Origin: Clostridia bacterium
Lineage (GTDB): Bacteria > Bacillota > Clostridia > UMGS1883
Assembly (NCBI GenBank): GCA_021202495.1
Contig: JAJQCX010000183.1
Span: 1 to 11,515, forward strand
Reading direction: 5' to 3'
DNA length: 11,515 nt
This document shows, in pieces, positions 1-6,997 of this stretch (positions within the stretch are counted from its first letter, which is position 1; each line of letters opens with the position of its first letter). The position numbers were made by a program, and so were the translations under genes. The notes under the pieces are model-generated. The model saw only the letters and a list, made by a program, of their open reading frames with translations. It was not told the origin of the DNA and ran no database searches.

Positions 1-74
1 TCCCTACAATGGTATCATACAAGCAGGAATATTGATATACTAACATCTTTATATTAAAAAGGACAGTGTTTATT

Positions 75-1082
75 ATGAACAAGAAATTAAATATTGCCGT
101 TGTCGGCGCAACAGGCATGGTCGGCAGAACGTTTCTCAAGGTTCTTGAGGAAAAGCAGCTTCCCGTTGAGAATTACTATCTTTTCGCTTCAAAGCGCAGT
201 GCGGGCACAAAGCTGACTTTCATGGGCAAGGAATACACAATTGAGGAACTCACCGAAAATTCGTTTGATCGCGGCATCGACATTGCTCTTTTCTCCGCGG
301 GCGGCTCCACAAGTGAGAAGTTTGCTCCCATCGCCGCATCAAAGGGCTGCATTGTTATCGACAATTCCAGCGCGTGGCGCATGGACGAAAATGTGCCCCT
401 CGTCGTTCCCGAAGTCAACCCCGAGGACATAAAATGGAATAAGGGCATCATCGCAAACCCCAACTGCTCCACAATTCAGGCAGTTGTCGCGCTCAAGCCC
501 CTCGACGATAAATATAAGATAAAACGCGTCGTTTATTCAACATATCAGGCTGTTTCCGGCGCGGGCATGGGCGGCTGGAACGACCTTGAAAACGGTCTCA
601 AAGGCGAAGCTCCCAAAAAGTTCCCCTATCCTATCGCAGGCAACTGCCTGCCCCATATCGACGTTTTCCTCCCCGACGGCTACACCAAGGAGGAGGTTAA
701 GATGATTAACGAAACGCGCAAAATTCTCGGCAAGCCCGACTTACGCGTCACGGCTACGACTGTTCGCGTTCCCGTCTTCAACAGCCACAGCGAATCAATC
801 AATGTCGAATTTGAAAACAGCTTTGACATGAAGGAGCTTCGCGAGGTTCTCTCCACGGCTCCCGGCGTCGTAGTTCAGGACGACATTGAAAATAACGTTT
901 ACCCCATGGCAATCAACGCCACCGGCACCGACGAAACATATGTCGGTCGCATTCGCCGCGACGACAGCGTCGAAAACGGCATCAACATCTGGGTTGTTGC
1001 CGACAACATCAGAAAGGGTGCAGCATCCAACGCGATTCAGATTGCCGAAAAGCTTATCGAATACATGAATAACAACGACTGA
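75..1082 (+). CDS. asd: Aspartate-semialdehyde dehydrogenase
   Basis: This enzyme reduces 4-aspartyl phosphate to aspartate semialdehyde with NADPH, in the cytosol, at the branch point to lysine/diaminopimelate and to threonine/methionine. The 335-residue protein has the usual family length. An N-terminal Rossmann motif GATGMVG lies at residues 11-17. The catalytic cysteine is Cys131 in NPNCST, STYQAVSG at 155-162 is the conserved active-site stretch, and RVPVFNSH at 231-238 holds the family's catalytic histidine. I start it at ATG 75: AAAGGA at 58-63 is at a workable distance, while an upstream in-frame GTG at 66 would sit almost on that site. dapA follows after 38 bases, so the two are probably cotranscribed. 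The 74 bases before it hold only a poor promoter candidate (TTGATA at 32-37), so regulation is not visible here. Assignment is secure. Confidence 0.97.
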   Translation: MNKKLNIAVVGATGMVGRTFLKVLEEKQLPVENYYLFASKRSAGTKLTFMGKEYTIEELTENSFDRGIDIALFSAGGSTSEKFAPIAASKGCIVIDNSSAWRMDENVPLVVPEVNPEDIKWNKGIIANPNCSTIQAVVALKPLDDKYKIKRVVYSTYQAVSGAGMGGWNDLENGLKGEAPKKFPYPIAGNCLPHIDVFLPDGYTKEEVKMINETRKILGKPDLRVTATTVRVPVFNSHSESINVEFENSFDMKELREVLSTAPGVVVQDDIENNVYPMAINATGTDETYVGRIRRDDSVENGINIWVVADNIRKGAASNAIQIAEKLIEYMNNND

Positions 1083-1120
1083 TTATAAAAACCGAATTTT
1101 TCAGAAAGGACTTGATATAT

Positions 1121-2008
1121 ATGACAAAACCCGTTTTCACCGGTTCCGGCGTCGCCCTCATCACCCCGTTTAAGGACGATCTTTCAATCAATTTCGACGT
1201 TTTGGGCGAGCTTATCGAATTTCAGATTGCGAACGGCACCGATGCCATCATTGCCTGCGGCACCACCGGCGAAGCCGCGACAATGGACGACAAAGAGCAT
1301 TTGAGCGTTATCGAATACACGGTTAAAAAGGTCAACGGACGCATTCCCGTCATCGCGGGCACAGGCAGCAACGATACTCGCCACGGCGCGGAGCTTTGCC
1401 GCGAGGCTGCAGCCTTAGGCGCGGACGCTCTTTTGACCGTCACCCCCTACTATAATAAAACAACACAGCGCGGACTTATCAAGCATTACGAGATAATGGC
1501 GTCGGCTTCCGACTGCCCGATGATTGTCTACAATGTTCCGAGCCGCACGGGGCTCAACGTTCTTCCCGAAACGATGGTTGAACTCGCAAAGCACCCGAAC
1601 ATTGTCGGCATCAAGGAAGCGAGCGGCAACATTTCGCAGATTGCAAAGCTTGCCTCTCTCGTCGGCGACAGCATCACCATTTATTCCGGCAACGACGATC
1701 AAAACGTTCCCATTCTTTCGCTCGGCTGCAAGGGCACCATCTCCGTTCTGGCAAACATTGCGCCGAAGAAGTCGCATGACATGATTGCTTCCTTCCTGAG
1801 CGGCGACGTTGAAACCGCCCGCGCTCTCCAACTCGAAGCAATTGCGCTGATTGACGCGCTGTTCATTGAAACAAACCCCATTCCCGTTAAAAAGGCGTGC
1901 GAGCTCTTGGGTATGAATCCCGGTCCGCTCAGAATGCCTCTTTACGAAATAAGCGACGCCAACTGCGAAAAGCTCAAGGCGGCTATGACAAATTACGGAC
2001 TTCTTTAA
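1121..2008 (+). CDS. dapA: 4-hydroxy-tetrahydrodipicolinate synthase
   Basis: DapA condenses pyruvate with aspartate semialdehyde, the first step committed to diaminopimelate and lysine. The 295-residue protein is a full-length (beta/alpha)8 barrel of the DHDPS/NAL family. Visible motifs are GTTGEAATM (47-55), the YNVPSRTG segment (137-144) with the catalytic-triad tyrosine Tyr137 and the carboxylate-binding Arg142, and VGIKEASGN (162-170) with Lys165 as the Schiff-base lysine. ATG 1121 is preferred to an in-frame TTG at 1112, because AGAAAGGA at 1103-1110 stands 10 bases before the ATG but only one base before the TTG. It sits between asd and dapB, which supply its substrate and use its product. 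The gene is intact, with no missing catalytic residue. Confidence 0.97.
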   Translation: MTKPVFTGSGVALITPFKDDLSINFDVLGELIEFQIANGTDAIIACGTTGEAATMDDKEHLSVIEYTVKKVNGRIPVIAGTGSNDTRHGAELCREAAALGADALLTVTPYYNKTTQRGLIKHYEIMASASDCPMIVYNVPSRTGLNVLPETMVELAKHPNIVGIKEASGNISQIAKLASLVGDSITIYSGNDDQNVPILSLGCKGTISVLANIAPKKSHDMIASFLSGDVETARALQLEAIALIDALFIETNPIPVKKACELLGMNPGPLRMPLYEISDANCEKLKAAMTNYGLL

Positions 2009-2027
2009 TTGATTTTATACATTCCAC

Positions 2028-2050
2028 GGAGGCGGCAGCTCGCCGCCTCT
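2028..2050 (+). other. GC-rich intercistronic hairpin between dapA and dapB
   Basis: GAGGCGGC at 2029-2036 pairs perfectly with GCCGCCTC at 2042-2049 around the loop AGCTC, and a G-T pair extends it by one. The following TCTTCTTAA is a poor U-tract, so I read it as an RNA-stability or partial attenuation element rather than a full terminator. dapB follows 31 bases later with its own strong Shine-Dalgarno site. Similar GGCGG/CCGCC hairpins recur at 4915 and 5610. Confidence 0.55.
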
Positions 2051-2081
2051 TCTTAATACTACTAAAGAAAGGACAACCATT

Positions 2082-2849
2082 ATGAGCAATCCCACAAAAA
2101 TCATTTTGAGCGGCTGTTCGGGGCACATGGGGCGCATGATAGCAAGCCTTGCCGAGACAAAGCCCGAATGTGAAATCGTCGCGGGTGTTGACCTTGTAAA
2201 CGACGGCACGCTTTCGTTCCCAGTCTTCTCCGCGCCGTCCGATATAGACATTCCCGCGGACGTCATCATCGACTTTTCACACCCCTCCTGCCTGGAGCCG
2301 CTTCTTTCATATGCCGCGGACAAGAAAATTCCCGCCGTCATATGCACAACCGGTCTTTCCGCGGAGCAAAAGAACTTTATGTATCAAATCTCCGACAAAA
2401 CCGCAATCTTTTTCTCGGCAAACATGAGCCTCGGCATAAATCTCATCGCCGAGCTTTCAAAGCGCGCCACCGCCGTTTTGGAGGACAATTACGACATCGA
2501 AATTGTCGAAGCGCACCACAACCGCAAGCTTGACGCGCCCAGCGGCACCGCGCTCTATATCGCCGACACCATCAACGACGCATGCAAGGAGTCTAAAGAA
2601 TATGTCTACGACCGCCACAGCGTCCGCAAAAAGCGCGACAAGCGCGAAATAGGCATGCACTCCATCCGCGGCGGCACAATCGTCGGTGAGCACACCGTCA
2701 TTTTCGCCGGCAACGATGAAATTATCGAGATTAAGCACACCGCCACGAGCCGTTCCGTCTTTGCCGAGGGCTCTCTTGCCGCCGCCGTATACATGAACGG
2801 CAAGACAAGCGGCATGTACGATATGAATGATCTTCTCGCCTCAAAGTGA
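2082..2849 (+). CDS. dapB: 4-hydroxy-tetrahydrodipicolinate reductase
   Basis: DapB reduces the DapA product to tetrahydrodipicolinate with NAD(P)H, on the way to meso-diaminopimelate for peptidoglycan and to lysine. The protein is 255 residues, typical for the family. The N-terminal nucleotide-binding motif GCSGHMGR is at 11-18. The family signature VEAHHNRKLDAPSGTA spans 142-157, with catalytic His145/His146, Lys149 and the GTA substrate-binding residues. RGGTIVGEHTVIF and the terminal IKHTATSRSVFAEGSL stretch, also characteristic, follow. ATG 2082 has AAAGGA at 2068-2073, eight bases upstream. It is third in the asd-dapA-dapB order. The aminotransferase and decarboxylase steps are not encoded in this window, so they must lie elsewhere. 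Confidence 0.97.
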   Translation: MSNPTKIILSGCSGHMGRMIASLAETKPECEIVAGVDLVNDGTLSFPVFSAPSDIDIPADVIIDFSHPSCLEPLLSYAADKKIPAVICTTGLSAEQKNFMYQISDKTAIFFSANMSLGINLIAELSKRATAVLEDNYDIEIVEAHHNRKLDAPSGTALYIADTINDACKESKEYVYDRHSVRKKRDKREIGMHSIRGGTIVGEHTVIFAGNDEIIEIKHTATSRSVFAEGSLAAAVYMNGKTSGMYDMNDLLASK

Positions 2850-2867
2850 CAAAGTGAGGGAAAACCT

Positions 2868-3044
2868 ATGAAAAACAACACCAAATGCGTCCTTGACCCG
2901 GACAAGCCCTGCACCGACTGCGGCGAATGTGACAGATGCGACTATGACAAAACAAAAATCTGCGACAACTGCGGCAAATGCCTCGGTCTTGACGCCGACA
3001 GCCGCGCGATTTTAATAACCGAAGTTCAAACCCCCAAAGGCTGA
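2868..3044 (+). CDS. Small cysteine-rich CxxC-repeat protein (58 aa)
   Basis: This is a 58-residue frame starting ATG 2868 with GTGAGGG at 2854-2860 seven bases before it, 18 bases after dapB. Eight cysteines sit in two clusters: Cys15, 18, 21 and 24 (CTDCGECDRC) and Cys32, 35 and 38 (CDNCGKC), with Cys7 alone near the start. This spacing fits metal binding (zinc, or an iron-sulfur cluster as in ferredoxin-like proteins), but the classical 2x[4Fe-4S] pattern with the CP ending is absent. There is no signal peptide or membrane segment. The strong Shine-Dalgarno, the tight spacing and the ordered cysteines argue for a real gene, probably cotranscribed with dapB. I recall similar short CDNCGKC-type proteins in Clostridia, with no known function. 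Function is unassigned; no hairpin with a U-tract follows before the tyrS promoter. Confidence 0.8.
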   Translation: MKNNTKCVLDPDKPCTDCGECDRCDYDKTKICDNCGKCLGLDADSRAILITEVQTPKG

Positions 3045-3078
3045 ACACGCACCGTAGGGCGTCAAATTAAATTTAACA

Positions 3079-3107
3079 TTGCATTATTGCCGCATTTATC
3101 GTATAAT
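3079..3107 (+). promoter_or_regulatory. Sigma-A-type promoter of tyrS
   Basis: TTGCAT (3079-3084), a 17-base spacer and a perfect TATAAT (3102-3107) predict transcription from about 3114, leaving a leader of roughly 26 bases before tyrS. That leader is far too short for a T-box, so tRNA-sensing control, common for tyrS in Firmicutes, is not present here. Confidence 0.85.
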
Positions 3108-3139
3108 GAATTTCAGAATTTTTACATTGGAGGAAACCC

Positions 3140-4360
3140 ATGAACACTAACGTATTCGACGAGCTTACCGAGCGCGGTCTTATCGCTCAGACAACTCACG
3201 AAAAGGAAATCCGAGAACTTCTCGCAAATGAAAAAATTACATTTTACATTGGCTTTGACCCCACTGCCGACAGCCTTCACGTCGGTCATTTTCTGCAAAT
3301 GATTGTCATGCGCCACATGCAAAATTACGGTCACCGCCCCATCGCCTTGGTCGGCGGCGGCACCGCCATGATAGGCGACCCCAGCGGCAGAACCGACATG
3401 CGCAAAATAATGACAAGGGAAACAATCGAACACAACGGCGAATGCTTCAAGTCGCAGCTTTCCAAGGTTGTCGATTTTTCCGACGGCAAAGCGCTCATGA
3501 TAAATAACGCCGACTGGCTTTTAAATTTGAACTATGTCGACTTTTTGCGCGACATAGGCTCACAGTTCTCTGTCAACAAAATGCTCACGGCAGAGTGCTT
3601 CAAGCAGCGCCTTGAAAAAGGTCTGTCGTTTCTCGAATTTAACTACATGCTCATGCAAAGCTACGACTTTCTCATGCTTGCTCGCAACTACGACTGCAAA
3701 ATGCAGCTCGGCGGCGACGACCAATGGTCAAACATCATCGGAGGTATAGAGCTCTGCCGCAGGAAGGATCAAAAATCCGTCTACGGCATGACGTTTACCC
3801 TTCTCACCAACAGCGAGGGCAAAAAAATGGGCAAAACAGCCTCCGGCGCGGTGTGGCTTGACCCCGAGAAATATTCGCCTTACGATTTTTATCAGTATTG
3901 GCGCAACGTTGATGACCGCGACGCGTGCAAGTTCCTTAAAATGCTCACCTTCGTTCCCATGGAGGAAATAAGAGAATACGAAAAGCTCACCGGCAGCGAC
4001 ATCAACAAGGTCAAGGCTCGTCTTGCGTATGAAGTGACAAAGCTTGTTCACGGCGAGGAAGAAGCCGAGCGCGCCAAAAACGCGGCGGAAGCCGTTTTCG
4101 GAGGAGTCTGCAGCGATGAAAATATGCCCTCATTCGAGCTTGAAGTCACAGGCGAGCAGAGCGTCATCGAAGTTCTCGTCTCTGCGGGCTTTATCCCCTC
4201 AAAGGGTGAAGGTCGCCGCCTCGTTCAGCAGGGCGGATTGAGCCTCGACGGCGAAAAGCTGACCGATTTTGCAAAGCTTTTGACGTCCGATATGTTCTCT
4301 GAAGGAAAGCTCGTCGTTAAAAAGGGCAAAAAATCCTTCTTAAAGCTCATTTCCAAATGA
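3140..4360 (+). CDS. tyrS: Tyrosyl-tRNA synthetase
   Basis: This class I synthetase charges tRNA-Tyr with tyrosine in the cytosol. The 406-residue protein has the GFDPTADSLHVGH stretch (38-50) with the HIGH-like HVGH at 47-50. The tyrosine-pocket stretch QLGGDDQWSNI is at 189-199 and KMGKT at 229-233 is the KMSKS-equivalent loop. The C-terminal part from about residue 339 (GEGRRLVQQGGLSL, then KLVVKKGKKSF) is an S4 RNA-binding domain, so this is the bacterial TyrS type with the anticodon-binding tail intact. GGAGG at 3129-3133 precedes ATG 3140. Its own promoter separates it from the dap genes. The stop codon overlaps the next start (ATGA, 4357-4360), implying translational coupling to the membrane GGDEF-like protein downstream. 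Confidence 0.97.
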   Translation: MNTNVFDELTERGLIAQTTHEKEIRELLANEKITFYIGFDPTADSLHVGHFLQMIVMRHMQNYGHRPIALVGGGTAMIGDPSGRTDMRKIMTRETIEHNGECFKSQLSKVVDFSDGKALMINNADWLLNLNYVDFLRDIGSQFSVNKMLTAECFKQRLEKGLSFLEFNYMLMQSYDFLMLARNYDCKMQLGGDDQWSNIIGGIELCRRKDQKSVYGMTFTLLTNSEGKKMGKTASGAVWLDPEKYSPYDFYQYWRNVDDRDACKFLKMLTFVPMEEIREYEKLTGSDINKVKARLAYEVTKLVHGEEEAERAKNAAEAVFGGVCSDENMPSFELEVTGEQSVIEVLVSAGFIPSKGEGRRLVQQGGLSLDGEKLTDFAKLLTSDMFSEGKLVVKKGKKSFLKLISK

Positions 4361-4905
4361 TTTGGATTGTAATTCCACCACTCATCTGCGCTCTTGTTTT
4401 TGCCATTTTGTACGCGTTTCACCTCTCTGATAAATTGCGTAATATGCAGGCGCAACAAAGCCGCCTTGTAAAATCGCTCGCCTATTTTCGCTTTCGCGAT
4501 TCTCTCACAGGGCAAATGAACAAATCGTTTGCCGCCAAAGAATTTGAGAGCCTTCACAAGACAGACGGCGGCGCGGTGATGGTTTTGATTAAACTATGCG
4601 AAAAGCGCAGCGAAAACGTTAAAGACAGTGAAATCACGGAAATTGCGACAATTTTAGCAGCCATAGGCATTGGTGAAGTCTGCCGCGTCGAAAACGAGGC
4701 GTTTATGATTTTCACGAAATCCGTCGCCCGTGACGCCGACAAAATTTTTAATTATCTTTCCGCCGTTCATTTTGACGGACTGCTCTTTGCCGTAGGCGGC
4801 GAAAGCTTTATCCCAAGTGAGGACAATTTCAATTCATTTTTCAAGCGTATCAAACGCGCCGTCGCCGCCGCAAGCATCAGCGGCTGCCAATGCGCAGTGT
4901 ACTAA
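4357..4905 (+). CDS. Membrane-anchored degenerate GGDEF-like protein
   Basis: The 182-residue protein begins with one hydrophobic helix (about 2-21) followed by a short linker, so it is likely an N-terminally anchored inner-membrane protein with a cytosolic domain. That domain follows the GGDEF order in reduced form. RDSLTG at 47-52 matches the DxLTGLxNR entry motif. A strand with GAVMVLIKL (72-80) follows, then RVENEAFMIF (110-119) at the place of the RxGGDEFxxx active-site loop. A VGGESF stretch and a final KRAVAAASISG (166-176) resemble the SxG and AL-AK-G elements. The two glycines and the catalytic acidic pattern are missing, so diguanylate cyclase activity is not expected; a scaffold or binding role is more likely. 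The start codon overlaps the tyrS stop, so its translation is probably coupled to tyrS. The family call is an inference from motif order and not secure. Confidence 0.75.
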   Translation: MIWIVIPPLICALVFAILYAFHLSDKLRNMQAQQSRLVKSLAYFRFRDSLTGQMNKSFAAKEFESLHKTDGGAVMVLIKLCEKRSENVKDSEITEIATILAAIGIGEVCRVENEAFMIFTKSVARDADKIFNYLSAVHFDGLLFAVGGESFIPSEDNFNSFFKRIKRAVAAASISGCQCAVY

Positions 4906-4914
4906 AAAAGTTCA

Positions 4915-4950
4915 GCGGCTGCGCCGCGAAAATTTCAACAAAATTTTCGC
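4915..4950 (+). other. Two overlapping hairpins between the GGDEF-like gene and efp
   Basis: GCGGC (4915-4919) pairs with GCCGC (4923-4927) around TGC. The longer GCGAAAATTT (4926-4935) pairs perfectly with AAATTTTCGC (4941-4950) around CAACA. They share bases 4926-4927, so the full stems are mutually exclusive. No T-run follows (AAATATATCC), so efficient intrinsic termination is doubtful, though this is the only structure that could end the tyrS transcript before the efp promoter. Confidence 0.5.
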
Positions 4951-4978
4951 AAATATATCCACATCGGGAAAAAAGTTC

Positions 4979-5007
4979 TTGATATTTATCTCTTTTTAGT
5001 GTAAAAT
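4979..5007 (+). promoter_or_regulatory. Sigma-A-type promoter of efp
   Basis: TTGATA (4979-4984), 17 bases and TAAAAT (5002-5007) place the transcript start near 5014, about 38 bases before the efp start codon. AGAAAGGA at 5035-5042 lies in that leader. No riboswitch-like structure fits in this distance. Confidence 0.8.
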
Positions 5008-5051
5008 GATTATATATATGGGTATCGCCCAAAAAGAAAGGATTGTTTAAG

Positions 5052-5609
5052 ATGATTACAGCGGGAGATTTCAGAAACGGCATGACATTTGAATATGATA
5101 ACAGCGTTTATCAGATTATAGAATTTTTGCACGTTAAGCCCGGCAAGGGTGCGGCGTTCGTTCGCACAAAGATAAAGAACGTCATCTCCGGCGGCGTTGT
5201 TGAAAGAACGTTCAACCCCACCGACAAATTCCAAGAAGCGCGCATCGAGCGCAAGGATCGTCAGTATCTCTATAAGGACGACAATTTCTATTATTTCATG
5301 GATCCCGAAACATATGATCAGGATCCCATCGCAATCGATTCCATTGCCGACGCAATGAAGTTCGTCAAGGAAAACGAAACCGTTAAAATTCTTTCCTATA
5401 AGGGAAACGTGTTCAGTTGCGAGCCTCCGCTCTTTGTTGAGCTTGAAGTTACCGAAACCGAGCCCGGCTTTGCCGGCAACACCGCGCAGGGCGCAACAAA
5501 GCCCGCCACGGTTGAAACAGGCGCAAGCGTTAAAGTTCCGCTCTTCATCAATCAGGGCGAGGTTATCCGCATCGACACCAGAACGGGCGAATATATGGAG
5601 CGCGTCTGA
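5052..5609 (+). CDS. efp: Elongation factor P
   Basis: EF-P binds the ribosome between the P and E sites and relieves stalling at consecutive prolines. The 185 residues match the family length, with three beta-barrel domains: KOW-like domain I (1-62) and two OB domains. The tip loop HVKPGKGAAF (27-36) puts the modifiable lysine at Lys32, the same position as in Bacillus subtilis EF-P. The modifying enzyme is not encoded here. ATG 5052 is chosen over the in-frame TTG at 5043 because AGAAAGGA ends at 5042, nine bases before the ATG and none before the TTG. The next gene follows 95 bases later without a promoter I can call, so the two are likely cotranscribed. Confidence 0.97.
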   Translation: MITAGDFRNGMTFEYDNSVYQIIEFLHVKPGKGAAFVRTKIKNVISGGVVERTFNPTDKFQEARIERKDRQYLYKDDNFYYFMDPETYDQDPIAIDSIADAMKFVKENETVKILSYKGNVFSCEPPLFVELEVTETEPGFAGNTAQGATKPATVETGASVKVPLFINQGEVIRIDTRTGEYMERV

Positions 5610-5651
5610 GCGGCTTCGCCGCACGGGGGACAACGCAAGCGTTTTCCCCGT
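5610..5651 (+). other. Paired hairpins between efp and the zinc-ribbon gene
   Basis: GCGGC TTC GCCGC (5610-5622) forms a tight small hairpin directly after the efp stop. Next to it ACGGGGGA (5623-5630) pairs with TTCCCCGT (5644-5651), and inside that AACG pairs with CGTT. There is no T-run afterwards (AAACCTC). This may protect the efp message or reduce read-through into the next gene, rather than end transcription completely. Confidence 0.5.
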
Positions 5652-5704
5652 AAACCTCTGCTAATTCTGCTTATTTACTCTCTGCGAAAGGAGAATGATA
5701 ACAT

Positions 5705-6181
5705 ATGGATAATTTATCAAAAAAGGTTGCCTATCTCAAAGGTCTTGCCGAAGGGCTCGACATCAAGGAGGGCAAAGAGGGCAAGCTTCTCAGCGCAATT
5801 ATCGACGTTTTAAACGACATGGCAGCTGAAATTGAGGACATGAGCGATTATTGTGACGAAGTGTATAACAGCATTTCTGATTTATCCGATGAGGTTTCCG
5901 AAATTGAGGACGACCTTTACGGAAACGATGACGATTTTTCTTTCCCCGATGACGATGAAGATGACGAAAATGACGATTGGCTCGACGACGATTCGGAATA
6001 TTCTTTTGAATGTCCCGAGTGCGGCGAAACAATTTATATCGATCTTGAAACGCTCGAAAGCGATGAGGAATACATCGTCTGCCCCAACTGCAAAAATAAG
6101 ATTGAACTTGATTTTGACTCCGACTGCGGCATAGATCCCGACTGCGGCTCCTGCGGATTGTGCGACGAGGACGAGGACTGA
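5705..6181 (+). CDS. CD1247-type acidic zinc-ribbon protein
   Basis: The 158-residue protein has three parts. Residues 1-72 are helical (KVAYLKGLAEGLDIKEGKE opens it) and resemble the N-terminal domain named after Clostridioides CD1247, from memory of that family. Residues 73-97 are almost only Asp/Glu. Residues 101-132 contain CPEC (103-106) and CPNC (126-129), a zinc-ribbon pair. The C-terminus adds Cys141, 147, 150 and 153 (CGIDPDCGSCGLC) in another metal-binding-like cluster. No signal peptide or membrane helix is visible, so it is cytosolic. AAAGGAG at 5687-5693 precedes ATG 5705 by 11 bases. It follows efp; I recall this adjacency from other Clostridia, which hints at a link to translation, but no activity is known. 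Similar entries are sometimes labelled AraC-family regulators, but no HTH is visible here. Confidence 0.82.
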   Translation: MDNLSKKVAYLKGLAEGLDIKEGKEGKLLSAIIDVLNDMAAEIEDMSDYCDEVYNSISDLSDEVSEIEDDLYGNDDDFSFPDDDEDDENDDWLDDDSEYSFECPECGETIYIDLETLESDEEYIVCPNCKNKIELDFDSDCGIDPDCGSCGLCDEDED

Positions 6182-6216
6182 TCAATCTAAAGGAATCACA
6201 AAAAATTCAGACAGCA

Positions 6217-6250
6217 AAAAAGGAATCTCATTTAGGGATTCCTTTTTATT
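6217..6250 (+). terminator. Intrinsic terminator after the efp block, usable from both sides
   Basis: AAAAAGGAATCTC (6217-6229) pairs with GGGATTCCTTTTT (6235-6247) around the loop ATTTA, with one G-T pair, and runs into TTTTTATTTT. The A-run on the left gives a U-run when read from the other strand, so it can also end the convergent gene that stops at 6271. Confidence 0.9.
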
Positions 6251-6270
6251 TTAGCTTTTTATTGAAAAAA

Positions 6271-6972
6271 TTACTGCGGAATAAGATTATCATCCCAACA
6301 AAAGATTTTATATGTATATACTCCGTCGGTCATAGTAATCGGCAGCCGTGCGGAAAATGTTCCCGTGCAATGCGACACGGATGTCAGCATATCATCCTCG
6401 TATACGGCAACGCGGATTGTGACATCGCCGCTTGTCACCGGCGATAAGGCATCATTCCACTGAAAAAAGCGAACCGTTATATCATCCTCAAGCGCAAATG
6501 AGACCGATGTGCCGTTAAAAACCGCGCCGCGAGTAGGGTAAGCGGAAATACCGACCAAAATGCCGTCTTGGTATTTTGCGACGCGCAGCGTGCGGTCGTA
6601 GACTGTTTCAGATGAAAAATTCACATACACTCTGTCCGAAACATCCCCGTTCTGAACGCGAAACGACCATTCTCCCTCAGGCCACGAACGCGCCGCCGCG
6701 CCGAGCTTAATTGTGTAACCGCTTTCAAATTGGTCGGCGGATAATACGACAACATATTTTGAAGCTCCCGAAAAGATTGAATCTTCGGGATAATTAAGCG
6801 AAAGTGTGACATATGAAAAATCGGTCGTGCCCTTAACCGTTATACTCTCGCCCAAAGTATAATAATTATAATCAAACGGCGTAATCGTAATATATGAACC
6901 GCTCGCAAACGCGGGCAGGACGAATGATAAAAGAACGAATATTATAAAAACGGAACAAATTCTTTTTGGCAT
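6271..6972 (-). CDS. Secreted beta-rich protein with duplicated C-terminal module
   Basis: The 233-residue protein opens with a Sec signal peptide: MPKR, a hydrophobic core at about 5-21, and a likely signal peptidase I cut after AFA at 22-24. The rest is beta-rich and lacks a membrane anchor, LPXTG or SLH repeat, so it is probably released or held by another surface component. Residues 128-178 and 185-232 look like two copies of one module: TLRVAKYQDGILVGIS against TIRVAVYEDDMLTSVS, and ITVRFFQWNDALSPV against YTYKIFCWDDNLIPQ. I recall comparable FxWDxxLxP endings in exported proteins of Clostridia. Residues 25-120 look like an Ig-type sandwich. AAGGAG at 6983-6988 stands ten bases before the start, and a near-consensus promoter lies just upstream. 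Function is unknown; a surface-protein or carbohydrate-related role would be guesswork. Confidence 0.85.
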   Translation of the reverse strand: MPKRICSVFIIFVLLSFVLPAFASGSYITITPFDYNYYTLGESITVKGTTDFSYVTLSLNYPEDSIFSGASKYVVVLSADQFESGYTIKLGAAARSWPEGEWSFRVQNGDVSDRVYVNFSSETVYDRTLRVAKYQDGILVGISAYPTRGAVFNGTSVSFALEDDITVRFFQWNDALSPVTSGDVTIRVAVYEDDMLTSVSHCTGTFSARLPITMTDGVYTYKIFCWDDNLIPQ

Positions 6973-6997
6973 TGACGCAAAACTCCTTATTGAAACT

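Noticed and set aside
1..74. A promoter before asd (TTGATA at 32-37)
   Set aside because: At 16-17 base spacing the -10 would be TTAAAA or TAAAAA overlapping the Shine-Dalgarno site, so the start would fall within the first codons. The true promoter probably lies upstream of the window.
1415..1831. A 138-codon minus-strand frame inside dapA
   Set aside because: Shadow of the dapA coding sequence; no start signal and no domain.
3047..3060. A terminator between the cysteine-rich gene and the tyrS promoter
   Set aside because: Only ACGC/GCGT plus two G-C pairs can form and there is no T-run, so the structure is too weak to call.
5010..5633. A 207-codon minus-strand frame opposite efp
   Set aside because: It mirrors efp, whose identity and length are certain; the product has no recognisable domains and no ribosome binding site supports it.
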